Assembly (NCBI GenBank): GCA_937952135.1
Contig: CALFYL010000195.1
Location: forward strand, 1 to 28,838
DNA from: an uncultured Planctomycetia bacterium
Lineage (GTDB): Bacteria; Planctomycetota; UBA1135; GCA-002686595
Reading direction: 5' to 3'
Length of the DNA: 28,838 nucleotides
Every line of letters starts with the position of its first letter. Position 1 is the first letter of the stretch. A program made the position numbers and the translations under genes. Shown here one piece after another: positions 16,214-22,837 of the stretch. Under the pieces are notes generated by a model. That model saw nothing but the letters and a program-made list of their open reading frames with translations, ran no database searches and was not told the origin of the DNA.

Positions 16214-16327
16214 GGATCCGTAAAGCGGATTTGCAGGAGGCGGAAGCCGTCGAAAAACGTGCCGCGCGGCGGGCTCGCTTCGAGGCTCGCTTCGAACCGG
16301 CGGCCGGGTGCGGATCCGAAGCGGATT
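16214..16327. repeat. Direct repeat of a small hairpin (GGATCCG...CGGATT), two copies about 99 bp apart
   Basis: GGATCCGTAAAGCGGATT (16214-16231) and GGATCCGAAGCGGATT (16312-16327) differ by the loop length and can each form an ATCCG/CGGAT stem. The second copy ends in the stop codon of the rhodanese gene. Such paired hairpins can be transcript ends or remnants of a small duplicated element. Confidence 0.45.
16272..16295. repeat. Perfect tandem duplication of GGCTCGCTTCGA
   Basis: The 12-bp unit occurs at 16272-16283 and 16284-16295 with no gap, downstream of the rhodanese gene. This is likely replication slippage; no function is apparent. Confidence 0.6.
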
Positions 16328-16875
16328 CAGTAGCGCGGCACCGACGGGTCGATGTGCTCGCTCCAGGCGAGGATGCCGCCGGTCATCGAATAGACCTGGG
16401 AGAACCCGTGGCCGCGGAAGTAGGCCGCCACGTCGAGGGAGCGCATGCCGCTGCGGCACATGAACACGATGCGGCGCTCCTTGGGCAGGCTCATGTACTT
16501 GCCCGAGTTCTGGTAGTCGAGCGGCTCCGCCATGGCGAGCTTGGAGATCGCCAGCTCCTCGGGCGTGCGCACGTCGATGAGCGAAAAGTCCTCGCCCGCG
16601 TCCAGCCAGGCCTTCACCTGCTGCACGCTGATCTGGACGTTGCGGTCGGCGTCCTCGGCGTTCTGGATCGTGCGCACCACCTCGTTCACGTCGAGGATGT
16701 TGTGGTCCTTGCAGACCTGCGCGAGCGTGTCGCTGGGCTGGAAGCCGCAGGACGAGCAGCCGCCGATGTGGTAGCGCTGGAACAGAGCGCGCTGCGCCGA
16801 CGGCGCGAGCGACAGGATCTGCTCCATGGTCATGTCGGGGCGGATCGGGAGCGTTTGCGTGGTCACGGAAGGCAT
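16327..16875 (-). CDS. CxxC-domain/rhodanese fusion protein
   Basis: A 182-residue cytosolic protein. Residues about 14-70 form a small helical domain with MTMEQILSLAPSAQRALF and a CSSCGF motif (C40, C43), resembling DUF1858/redox-disulfide domains where the cysteines serve as a thiol pair or metal ligands. Residues about 80-182 are a single rhodanese domain with the DVRTPEEL motif and the six-residue active-site loop CRSGMRS (catalytic C140), expected to carry a persulfide and transfer sulfur. The ATG at 16875 is chosen because the domain starts right after it; longer in-frame readings are low-complexity. A likely role is sulfur transfer or thiol redox control, with both halves cooperating. 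It lies 170 bp after the coiled-coil gene on the same strand. Confidence 0.88.
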   Translation of the reverse strand: MPSVTTQTLPIRPDMTMEQILSLAPSAQRALFQRYHIGGCSSCGFQPSDTLAQVCKDHNILDVNEVVRTIQNAEDADRNVQISVQQVKAWLDAGEDFSLIDVRTPEELAISKLAMAEPLDYQNSGKYMSLPKERRIVFMCRSGMRSLDVAAYFRGHGFSQVYSMTGGILAWSEHIDPSVPRY

Positions 16876-16981
16876 GCCGGCGAAGGGGTGCGGGTCCGCG
16901 CGGCCAGAGCGGCAGCGCGCGAACCGGAACTCTAACGTGAACGTCCGATTCGCAGTAGCGCCGCCGACCGGGTTTCCGGCC

Positions 16982-17008
16982 GCCGGCGCTGGGGCGCGGC
17001 GCCGGCGC
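16982..17008 (-). terminator. GC-rich hairpin (9-bp perfect stem, 9-nt loop) after the coiled-coil gene
   Basis: CGCCGGCGC (16982-16990) pairs with GCGCCGGCG (17000-17008). It starts 37 bp beyond the stop codon of the gene ending at 17046, as expected for a transcript end, but no T-run follows, so it is at best a non-canonical terminator. Confidence 0.4.
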
Positions 17009-17045
17009 GAGTGCGACGGCGCCTCAATGGCGCGTGCGGTGGCTG

Positions 17046-18323
17046 CTACTTGGCGGCCCGCTGCGCCTTCCGCAGCGCCACTTCGCGCAGGAGCTCGTCC
17101 TTCACCTGCTTGGGAATGCCGCGCGGGAACATCATGAGCACCTTCTCCCCGTCGGGGTGCGTCGCGTCCTTCGGGTAGCTTCCGAACCAGTACCCGTCGT
17201 CGAGCAACTGCCCGATCTCGCGGCACGACACCGCCGGCGCCTTCGCGGCCGAGTTCCACAGCGCCGGCTCGCGCTCCTTCACGCGGTTCACGTACTCGAC
17301 GAGCTCCTGGCTCGTGACCCCGCCGTCCTTCTTGAGGAACTCCATCGTCTCGCGCGTGAGCGGCGTGACGAGCTGGAAGCGCGCTTTGATGTCGAGCCCG
17401 CCCTTCATGAAGGCGTCGTTCGCTGGCAGCGAGTAGCGCTTCGGGTCGACCGACAACGCGCGGCCCTGCGCGATGTCCTCGAGCTGCACCTTCCACACAT
17501 CCTCGGTGCGCCCGAGCAGCATCACCGCGTCGTTCGTCGCCATCATCGAGCGGTACGCGGTCCCTTCGAGCGCCCGCAGCGGCTCGCCGAAGCGATCGCC
17601 GCGGAACACGAGCTGCACGCGCGCGTCGTCGTTCGGCGCGTTGTCGACGTCGCGCAGGAGCTCGGCGAGGAACTGCTTGTACCTCTCGAGCTCGCCGAGC
17701 GCACCGCGCGCCTTGGCCTCGGCCTCCCGCGCGAGCTTCTGTGCTTCCTTGTACGTCGCCTCGCTCTTCACCTTCGGCTCCTGGCGCGCTTGTTCCTCGA
17801 GCGCCTCGAGCGACTGCTTCGCTTTCGCCTGCGCGTCGCGGAGTTGTTCCAGGTCCTTCTCGACCTTCTCCAGGTTGCGGCGCTGGCGGCGAACCACGTC
17901 CACGGCCTCGCGTTTCTTGCTCTCGTCGAGCGCCACCGGGTTCGCGCCCGCTTGCGCGCCGCTCGGAAGCGCCTCGCCGAACTGCACGACGCGGAACACC
18001 CCGTTCGTCGCCGCCGCCACGTCCTGTTCGCGCACGGAACCCGTCACGCCGCGACAGATCAGTCGGCCGTCGGGTCCTTTGCGGCACGTGCCGCTCGTGT
18101 ACGCGCCCTTCGCCATGGCGCGGATCGTGTTGAGCACTCCGCTGTCGATCATCGACGGCTCGAGCACGAGCAGCGGCATCTGCTGCACGCGCGGCTTGCT
18201 GAACTCGTGCCTCGCGGAGAACGCGAACGGGATGAACTTGTCGCCGACCGTGCGCACGGCGCTGTCGCGAGCGCGCTTGTAGGCGTCGAAGTCCTCGAGA
18301 GTCTGGATTGTGAAGTTGGGCAT
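17046..18323 (-). CDS. Unrecognised cytosolic protein with a central coiled coil
   Basis: A 425-residue protein without signal peptide or membrane segment. I do not recognise the family. Residues 1-110 form a globular N-terminal part with two cysteines in GTCRKGPDGRLICRG. Residues about 130-215 are Lys/Glu/Gln/Ala-rich heptad-like sequence (VVRRQRRNLEKVEKDLEQL onward), a strong coiled-coil candidate. The remainder is mixed alpha/beta, with LEDIAQGRALSVDPKRY and a C-terminal GYWFGSYPKDATHPDGEKV stretch. The normal mix of Lys, Glu, Gln and aromatic residues, unlike the Arg/Ala-rich alternative frames, supports this frame. The ATG at 18323 is preceded by GAGG about 8 nt upstream, a fair ribosome-binding site. 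It is transcribed away from the class V aminotransferase gene, with 204 bp between starts. It may be a structural or scaffold protein. Confidence 0.8.
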   Translation of the reverse strand: MPNFTIQTLEDFDAYKRARDSAVRTVGDKFIPFAFSARHEFSKPRVQQMPLLVLEPSMIDSGVLNTIRAMAKGAYTSGTCRKGPDGRLICRGVTGSVREQDVAAATNGVFRVVQFGEALPSGAQAGANPVALDESKKREAVDVVRRQRRNLEKVEKDLEQLRDAQAKAKQSLEALEEQARQEPKVKSEATYKEAQKLAREAEAKARGALGELERYKQFLAELLRDVDNAPNDDARVQLVFRGDRFGEPLRALEGTAYRSMMATNDAVMLLGRTEDVWKVQLEDIAQGRALSVDPKRYSLPANDAFMKGGLDIKARFQLVTPLTRETMEFLKKDGGVTSQELVEYVNRVKEREPALWNSAAKAPAVSCREIGQLLDDGYWFGSYPKDATHPDGEKVLMMFPRGIPKQVKDELLREVALRKAQRAAK

Positions 18324-18527
18324 GACGGGCCTCGGTGGAGGAACGCTGCACATGCGCAGGGAGCGAGGGATCCTTCTCCATCTCGCACGGGCCTTGCGGG
18401 CCGCGCAGCGCCGACGGTAGCGCGCGGGCACGCCGCGCCGGAGCCGCTCGCTGCGGAGGAAACGGGGTGAAAAGTGCGCACGCGCAGTCGGCGCGGCGTC
18501 CGCGGAGGCGGTGCTACAACGTGCGGC

Positions 18528-19688
18528 ATGCCGACTTGCCGCCGCGCCGAGTTCGACCTGCCCGACGACGTTCACTTCCTCAACTGCGCGTACATGTCGC
18601 CGATGTCGCGCGCGGTCGAGAAGGCCGGGCTCGAGGGGCTCGCGCGCAAGCGCCGGCCGTACGAGATCCTGGCGCGGCACTTCTTCGACGACAGCGAGTC
18701 CGCGCGTGCTCTGTTCGCGCGGCTCGTGGGCGCGCCGGCGGAGCGCATCGCGATCGTGCCGTCGGTCTCCTACGCCGCGGCGGTGGTCGCGCGCAACACG
18801 AAGCTCGAGCGCGGCCAGCGCATCGTCATCGCGAGCGAGCAGTTCCCGAGCAACGTGTACGCCTGGCGGAAGCTGTGCGCGCAGCGCGGCGGCGAACTCG
18901 TGACCGTGGCGCCGGAAGCGGGCAGCGCGCGGCGCGCGGAGAGTTGGAACGAGCGGCTGCTCGCGGCGATCGACGAGCGAACGGCGCTGGTGGCGCTTGC
19001 AAACGTGCACTGGGCCGACGGCACGCGCTTCGAACTCGAGGCGCTCGGCGCGCGCGCGCGCAGCTTCGGAGCGGCGCTGTTCGTCGACGGCGCTCAGTCG
19101 GTCGGCGCGTTGCCCATCGACGTCGAGCGCGTGAAGCCGGATGCGCTCGCGGCGGTCGGCTACAAGTGGCTGATGGGGCCGTACTCGCTCGGCTACGCGT
19201 ACTTCGGGCCGCGTTACGACGGCGGCGAGCCGCTCGAGGAGAACTGGATCGCGCGCGCGAACTCCGAGGATTTCCGAGGTCTCGTGAGCTACCGCGACGA
19301 GTATCAGCCCGGCGCGCGGCGCTTCGACATGGGCGAACGCTCCCAGTTGCAGGCGATGCCGATGGCGGTCGCCGCGCTCGAGCAAGTGCTCGCCTGGGGG
19401 CCCGCGAACATCCAGGCGTACTGCAGCGCGCTCACGGAGCGGCTCGTCGAAGCCACGGCGCCGCTGGGGTTCCGCGCCGAGACGGCCACGCGCCGCGGCG
19501 GCCACCTCGTCGGCCTGCGCGCGCCCGAGGGACTCGACCTCGACGCGCTCGGCGCGCATTTGTCCGCGGCGAAGGTCCACGTCTCGCTGCGCGGCAACGC
19601 GGTGCGCGTCGCGCCCCACGTCTACAACGACGAACGCGACATCGATGCGCTCGTCGAGGTGCTGAGCCGCGCCGTTGCGCGACGCTGA
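18528..19688 (+). CDS. Class V aminotransferase-fold PLP enzyme
   Basis: A 386-residue protein of the aminotransferase class V superfamily (cysteine desulfurase, isopenicillin N epimerase and kynureninase relatives). It starts with FLNCAYMSPMS, the N-terminal substrate-loop region. PLP-site residues are D187 in FVDGAQSVG and the Schiff-base lysine K213 in GYKWLMGPYSLGY. The later GARRFDMGERSQLQAMPM stretch resembles the isopenicillin N epimerase-like branch more than SufS, and I see no active-site Cys loop of a desulfurase. The reaction is therefore open: transamination, epimerisation or lyase chemistry. The ATG at 18528 is chosen because the conserved part begins shortly after; an in-frame ATG at 18474 adds an Arg/Gly tail. 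TACAAC at 18514-18519 could be a -10 element. Only 9 bp separate its stop from the convergent gene. Confidence 0.88.
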   Translation: MPTCRRAEFDLPDDVHFLNCAYMSPMSRAVEKAGLEGLARKRRPYEILARHFFDDSESARALFARLVGAPAERIAIVPSVSYAAAVVARNTKLERGQRIVIASEQFPSNVYAWRKLCAQRGGELVTVAPEAGSARRAESWNERLLAAIDERTALVALANVHWADGTRFELEALGARARSFGAALFVDGAQSVGALPIDVERVKPDALAAVGYKWLMGPYSLGYAYFGPRYDGGEPLEENWIARANSEDFRGLVSYRDEYQPGARRFDMGERSQLQAMPMAVAALEQVLAWGPANIQAYCSALTERLVEATAPLGFRAETATRRGGHLVGLRAPEGLDLDALGAHLSAAKVHVSLRGNAVRVAPHVYNDERDIDALVEVLSRAVARR

Positions 19689-19697
19689 GCGGCGCCG

Positions 19698-20063
19698 CTA
19701 GTTGCCGCGTCGGACGTTGGAGAAGCCGCGCCGCGTGAGCCAATCGACGAGACGCGCGCACTGCTCGCCTTGCACGAGCACGTCGCCGCCTTCGGCGCGC
19801 GCCCCGACGCCGAGCGCGCGAGCGAGCTCCTTCGCGAGCTCGTCCAGGTTCGCGGCGCGCAACGCGGGCCCCTCGACGCGCGTCACCGTCTTCCCGCCGC
19901 GTCCGGCGCGTTCGAAGCGCACCGTCAAGCGCTCGCTCGCGTGGGGAAACCCGGCGACGTTCGACTTCGGCGCCTCCGTGGGCGCCGGGCCCGCCGGCAG
20001 CGGACCGAGCATGTCGCGCAGGCGCTGGAACGGATTCGCGGGGCGCTCGTCGGGCGTGGGCAC
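19698..20063 (-). CDS. SUI1/eIF1-like translation factor (YciH family)
   Basis: A small protein, 121 residues from a GTG at 20063 or 104 from the ATG at 20012. The SUI1 fold is recognisable: LTVRFERAGRGGKTVTRVEG, then LDELAKELARALGVGARAEGGDVLVQG and the C-terminal LVDWLTRRGFSNVRRGN, matching the GGK, LAKELK, GxGG/IQG and GF...RG positions of YciH. The upstream segment ANPFQRLRDMLGPLPAGPAP resembles the N-terminal extension seen in many bacterial members, which favours the GTG start. Bacterial YciH proteins bind the 30S subunit and are thought to influence initiation fidelity or stress translation. The start is only 39 bp from that of the divergent DUF2785 gene, so the two must share an overlapping promoter region. 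Confidence 0.85.
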   Translation of the reverse strand: MPTPDERPANPFQRLRDMLGPLPAGPAPTEAPKSNVAGFPHASERLTVRFERAGRGGKTVTRVEGPALRAANLDELAKELARALGVGARAEGGDVLVQGEQCARLVDWLTRRGFSNVRRGN

Positions 20064-20102
20064 GCCCGAGAAGATAGCGGGAGCATCCCCTACTCTGGCG
20101 CC

Positions 20103-20996
20103 ATGCGCCAAACCCTCGCCCTGCTCGTGCTCGTCGTATCGCTCGCGTGCTCGTGTGCGTCGCCCGCGACGCGCGACTGGGGCGCCATCGCCCGAGCGGA
20201 CTACGCCGTGCCCGCGGACGCCGATCCCTTCGAGCTCGCGCTCGAGCTGACCGAGCTGCTCGGTTCGCGCGATCCGAAGCTGCGCGACGACTACGCCTTC
20301 GGCATCACGGCGAATTGGTTGACGCGTCAGAAGCTGTTCACGGAAGACGAGCTTCGCGAGCTTGCGCGGCGTTGGACGGCGAACCTGGAGCGCGGAATCG
20401 GATCGCGGTACGACGACAGCGTGCTCGTGCGCTCGTTCTCGGCGCTGTCGCTGTCCGCGCTCGTGTCGCGCGAACTGCAGTCCCCGTTCCTGCGAGCGGA
20501 CGAAGTGCACGCCTTGCTCGAGATCGCGCTCGACTACAGCGCGCGCGAGCGGGATCTGCGCGACTGGGATCCCGAGCTCGGTTGGATCCACGCCGTCGCG
20601 CACACCGCGGACTTGCTCAAGTTCCTCGCACGCCATCCGCACGTCGACCGCGCGCGGCTGACGCGCATCCTCGGCGCGGTCGAGCAGCGCGTCACGACGC
20701 CGATGCCGCGCGCGTTCTCGATGGGCGAGGACGAGCGCCTGGTGCGCGCGGCCGCCGCCGTGCTCGTGCGCGCCGATCACGATCCGCAGGAGTTCGACGC
20801 GTTCCTCGAGCGTCTCGTGGAGGCGCGGGTGCGCGCGCGCGACGCGACGCCGTTTGCGCCCGAGAACGTCGCCGTGGAGCAGAACGTCCTGCACTTCCTG
20901 CGCGCGCTGCACTCGGGGCTAGCGGCGATCGACGGGCTGCCGGAACACGTCGTGCGCGGCCGCGACGCGGCGTTGCGGGCGCTCGCGCGCGCCTGA
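20103..20996 (+). CDS. DUF2785-family lipoprotein
   Basis: A 297-residue protein with an N-terminal lipoprotein-type signal (hydrophobic residues 5-15, cysteines at 16 and 18, giving an ambiguous lipobox SLACSC). The mature part matches the DUF2785 pattern: RDDYAFGITANWL-like sequence, LVRSFSALSLSALVSRE, then WDPELGWIHAVAHTADLLKFL, in which H163, H167 and D170 form a conserved polar cluster. The family is alpha-helical and of unknown function; many members are soluble, so the lipidated form is worth noting. ATG at 20103 with TACTCT about 7 nt upstream suggests a very short leader or a promoter abutting the gene. The next same-strand gene, a Cys-rich lipoprotein, starts 112 bp downstream. Confidence 0.85.
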   Translation: MRQTLALLVLVVSLACSCASPATRDWGAIARADYAVPADADPFELALELTELLGSRDPKLRDDYAFGITANWLTRQKLFTEDELRELARRWTANLERGIGSRYDDSVLVRSFSALSLSALVSRELQSPFLRADEVHALLEIALDYSARERDLRDWDPELGWIHAVAHTADLLKFLARHPHVDRARLTRILGAVEQRVTTPMPRAFSMGEDERLVRAAAAVLVRADHDPQEFDAFLERLVEARVRARDATPFAPENVAVEQNVLHFLRALHSGLAAIDGLPEHVVRGRDAALRALARA

Positions 20997-21096
20997 ACGG
21001 CGCCGCGAAAAAGGGCGTTTCGGCGCGTCCCTTCGCCCAGCGCTCCGTCGAAGCGTTTGAAGGCTCCACCGGGGGCCGTCGACGACTTCTCCAACC

Positions 21097-21102
21097 GAAA
21101 GG
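21097..21102 (+). promoter_or_regulatory. Ribosome-binding site GAAAGG of the Cys-rich lipoprotein
   Basis: GAAAGG lies 6 nt before the ATG at 21109. It is one of the few clear Shine-Dalgarno-like sites in the window and supports this small gene being translated. Confidence 0.5.
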
Positions 21103-21108
21103 CCTGCT

Positions 21109-21351
21109 ATGAACCGTTTCTACACCCCGATTCTGCTCCTGTGCGCCGCTTGCAACGCCGCGCCGCTCGACGCGAACAAGCCGAAGGCCTCCGCGGCGCC
21201 GAGCGCGTGTTGCACGCCGGGCTGCTGCGACAACGACCCGAACTGCTGCGATCCGAGCTGCTGCGCGAGCGCGAAGGCGGCCCCGGTGAGCGCGAACGAT
21301 TGCTGCGCCGGCGCGGGAAGCTGCTGCGCCCCCGAGTCGAGCGCTCGCTAG
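21109..21351 (+). CDS. Small Cys-Cys-repeat lipoprotein, possibly metal-binding
   Basis: An 80-residue protein. Residues 1-15 are a lipoprotein signal (FYTPILLLCAAC, lipid-anchor Cys likely C15). The mature part has six Cys-Cys dipeptides at 34-35, 39-40, 46-47, 51-52, 65-66 and 72-73, separated by short Pro/Asp/Asn/Gly/Ala spacers, so 12 of roughly 65 mature residues are Cys, all in pairs. There are no His residues and no aromatic residues after the signal. Such a composition suggests thiolate metal binding, as in metallothioneins, or a heavily disulfide-bonded surface peptide; neither is shown. I know no named family with this exact layout. The DNA under it carries repeated CTGCTGCG units, hinting at growth by short-repeat expansion. 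A good ribosome-binding site precedes it and a terminator-like hairpin follows. Confidence 0.8.
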   Translation: MNRFYTPILLLCAACNAAPLDANKPKASAAPSACCTPGCCDNDPNCCDPSCCASAKAAPVSANDCCAGAGSCCAPESSAR

Positions 21352-21372
21352 CGGCGAGCGGACAGAATCCGG

Positions 21373-21400
21373 CGCCCCGCTTGGCTGGAATAGCGGGGCG
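21373..21400. terminator. Terminator-like hairpin between convergent genes
   Basis: CGCCCCGCT (21373-21381) pairs perfectly with AGCGGGGCG (21392-21400) around a 10-nt loop. It sits in the 72-bp gap between the Cys-rich lipoprotein and the convergent lysine-dehydrogenase-like gene, so it could end both transcripts. No clear T-run is present on either side. Confidence 0.5.
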
Positions 21401-21423
21401 AATTCGCTCTGGCTCGGTGCATC

Positions 21424-22593
21424 TCAATCGGACTCGCGCAGTTGCACGACAATGCCGCGCTGCGCGAGTTCGTCGAGGTAGCGCTGCGGCGGCACGCACA
21501 GTTCGAGCGGGCGCGCGCCGGGTTCGATCAGGCGGCGCGCCTGAAAGTGTCCGACGAGCGCGGCGGGGAACGCGGTGGTGCGCTCCATCGCGGTGAAGCC
21601 CGTGGCCTCGTCGTGGCGGTCGCCCAGGTCGTACTGCAGCTTGCGCGGCTGGCCCGCGTGCGTTCCGAGCACGAGCACGCGCAGCAGGACGACGTCGCGA
21701 ACCTCGGGAAACGCGAGGCGCTGCTCGAAAAGCCGCTGCGTGAGCTTGACCGGCGCGAACTTCTCGCCGTCCGCGCTCTCGAAGCGCTCGTCCATGAAGC
21801 CGAGCTCGAACAACGTGCGGATCTGCGCCCAGTGGCCGGGATAACGCAGCGTCTTGTAGTCGAAGGTCTCGAGCACGCCCTCCCAACTCTGCGGGCAGGT
21901 GCTCGTGCCGCCGCTCGTCACGCACGCCTCGAGCGCGCCGAGAAACGACGACTCGAGCGGCTCGAGTTCGGTCAGAGTCGGCACGAGAACGCGCTTGCCG
22001 CCGCGCAGAAACTCCGCCTTGCCGCGGTACTCGTTCCACAGCCCGAAGAAGTTGAAGAGCAGCTTGTAGCCGAGCGGACCGACCGGCTTCTCCGGCAGCC
22101 CGCCGCAGCGCACGTGCACGTGCTTGGGTGAGTCCATCGACGCGACGCCGTGGGCCGCGAGGTGGTTTCCGAGCCCCGGCGCGAGCCCGCAGTCGGGCAC
22201 GATGCTCACGCCCGCCTTGCGCGCTTTGCGGTGGAGCTCGAGCTCCGCGCGCACGACCTCGGTGTTGCCTCCGAGGTCGAGGAACGAGCACTTCGACTCG
22301 ACCGCCCACTCCGCGAGCTGCGCGTTGAAACGATAGGGCGCCGCCGACAGCGCAACTTCGCAGCCGCGCAGCGCGTCGCGCACCTGACGGTGCTTCTCGA
22401 CATTGCAGCGCACAGGCTCGAACTTGCAGCGCACGCCTTTGAGCAGCTTCTTGAGCCGTTTCGCCGCGCGCTCCGCGACTTTTTCGTCGCTGTCGGCGAG
22501 CCGCACGAGCTCCGCTTCGCCGTTTCTCGCGAAATCGTAGGCCGCGGCGACGCCTTGCCGGCCGGCGCCGAGAATCAGGTAGCGGTGGGACAT
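21424..22593 (-). CDS. L-lysine 6-dehydrogenase-like enzyme (saccharopine dehydrogenase family)
   Basis: A 389-residue NAD(P)-dependent enzyme. The Rossmann motif GAGRQG is at residues 9-14 (YLILGAGRQGVAAAYDF). Motifs shared with Geobacillus-type L-lysine 6-dehydrogenase include SFLDLGGNTEV, VPDCGLAPG (near residue 135), TSGGTSTCPQSWEG (near 225) followed by LETFDYKTLRYPGHW, and LLRVLVLGTHAG; the length also matches. That enzyme oxidatively deaminates the epsilon-amino group of lysine to allysine, which cyclises to piperideine-6-carboxylate. Saccharopine reductases and homologues with other substrates share the fold, so the substrate is probable rather than proven. The ATG at 22593 places the Rossmann motif at the N-terminus as in the family. 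It diverges from the GNAT/nitrilase gene across 244 bp. Confidence 0.82.
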   Translation of the reverse strand: MSHRYLILGAGRQGVAAAYDFARNGEAELVRLADSDEKVAERAAKRLKKLLKGVRCKFEPVRCNVEKHRQVRDALRGCEVALSAAPYRFNAQLAEWAVESKCSFLDLGGNTEVVRAELELHRKARKAGVSIVPDCGLAPGLGNHLAAHGVASMDSPKHVHVRCGGLPEKPVGPLGYKLLFNFFGLWNEYRGKAEFLRGGKRVLVPTLTELEPLESSFLGALEACVTSGGTSTCPQSWEGVLETFDYKTLRYPGHWAQIRTLFELGFMDERFESADGEKFAPVKLTQRLFEQRLAFPEVRDVVLLRVLVLGTHAGQPRKLQYDLGDRHDEATGFTAMERTTAFPAALVGHFQARRLIEPGARPLELCVPPQRYLDELAQRGIVVQLRESD

Positions 22594-22824
22594 GGGAGCG
22601 CTGGATCGGATGCGTGGATCGGGTCGTCGGGACAAAGGCGAGCGACGAGCGAGTGTGTCGAAAACGCGCGCAGTGCGGAAATGCAGCGCAGCCTCCTCAC
22701 AGAACCGTGATCTCGGACGCGCTCGATGCAGCGGCCGCGCATCGACCTCGCAGCACTCTACTCGCGCACACGAAGTGCGGCGCAGGGGTGGGCTCGAGGC
22801 TCCGTGGGACTACACTCGCCCCAC

Positions 22825-22830
22825 AAGGAG
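22825..22830 (+). promoter_or_regulatory. Strong ribosome-binding site AAGGAG, with a possible -10 element at 22811
   Basis: AAGGAG ends 7 nt before the ATG at 22838 and decides this start over upstream in-frame ATGs. TACACT at 22811-22816 could be a -10 hexamer; no convincing -35 is visible. Confidence 0.6.
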
Positions 22831-22837
22831 CTGCAGC

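Larger units (their letters stand above)
15952..16326. other. Non-coding convergent spacer packed with consecutive hairpins; candidate structured RNA or bidirectional terminator
   Basis: A 375-bp gap between convergent genes with no supportable coding sequence. Hairpins in order: CGGAG/CTCCG (16001-16013); palindrome GGTCATGACC (16018-16027); a 9-bp stem with one bulged G (16082-16090 with 16101-16110); CCCCCGG/CCGGGGG (16114-16132); AGGACAG/CTGTCCT (16137-16158); CGCCGAC/GTCGGCG (16163-16186); CGGGTT/AGCCCG with one G-U pair (16188-16206); ATCCG/CGGAT (16216-16230). Three perfect 7-bp stems sit within 73 bp, separated by 4 nt each. Each stem can form on either strand, so the strand is unknown. 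I do not recognise a known RNA class; 3' UTRs of both convergent genes would include this region. Confidence 0.45.

Noticed and set aside
15952..16326. Known RNA classes (tRNA, SRP RNA, RNase P RNA, tmRNA) in the hairpin-rich spacer
   Set aside because: None of the conserved sequence signatures of these RNAs was found on either strand.
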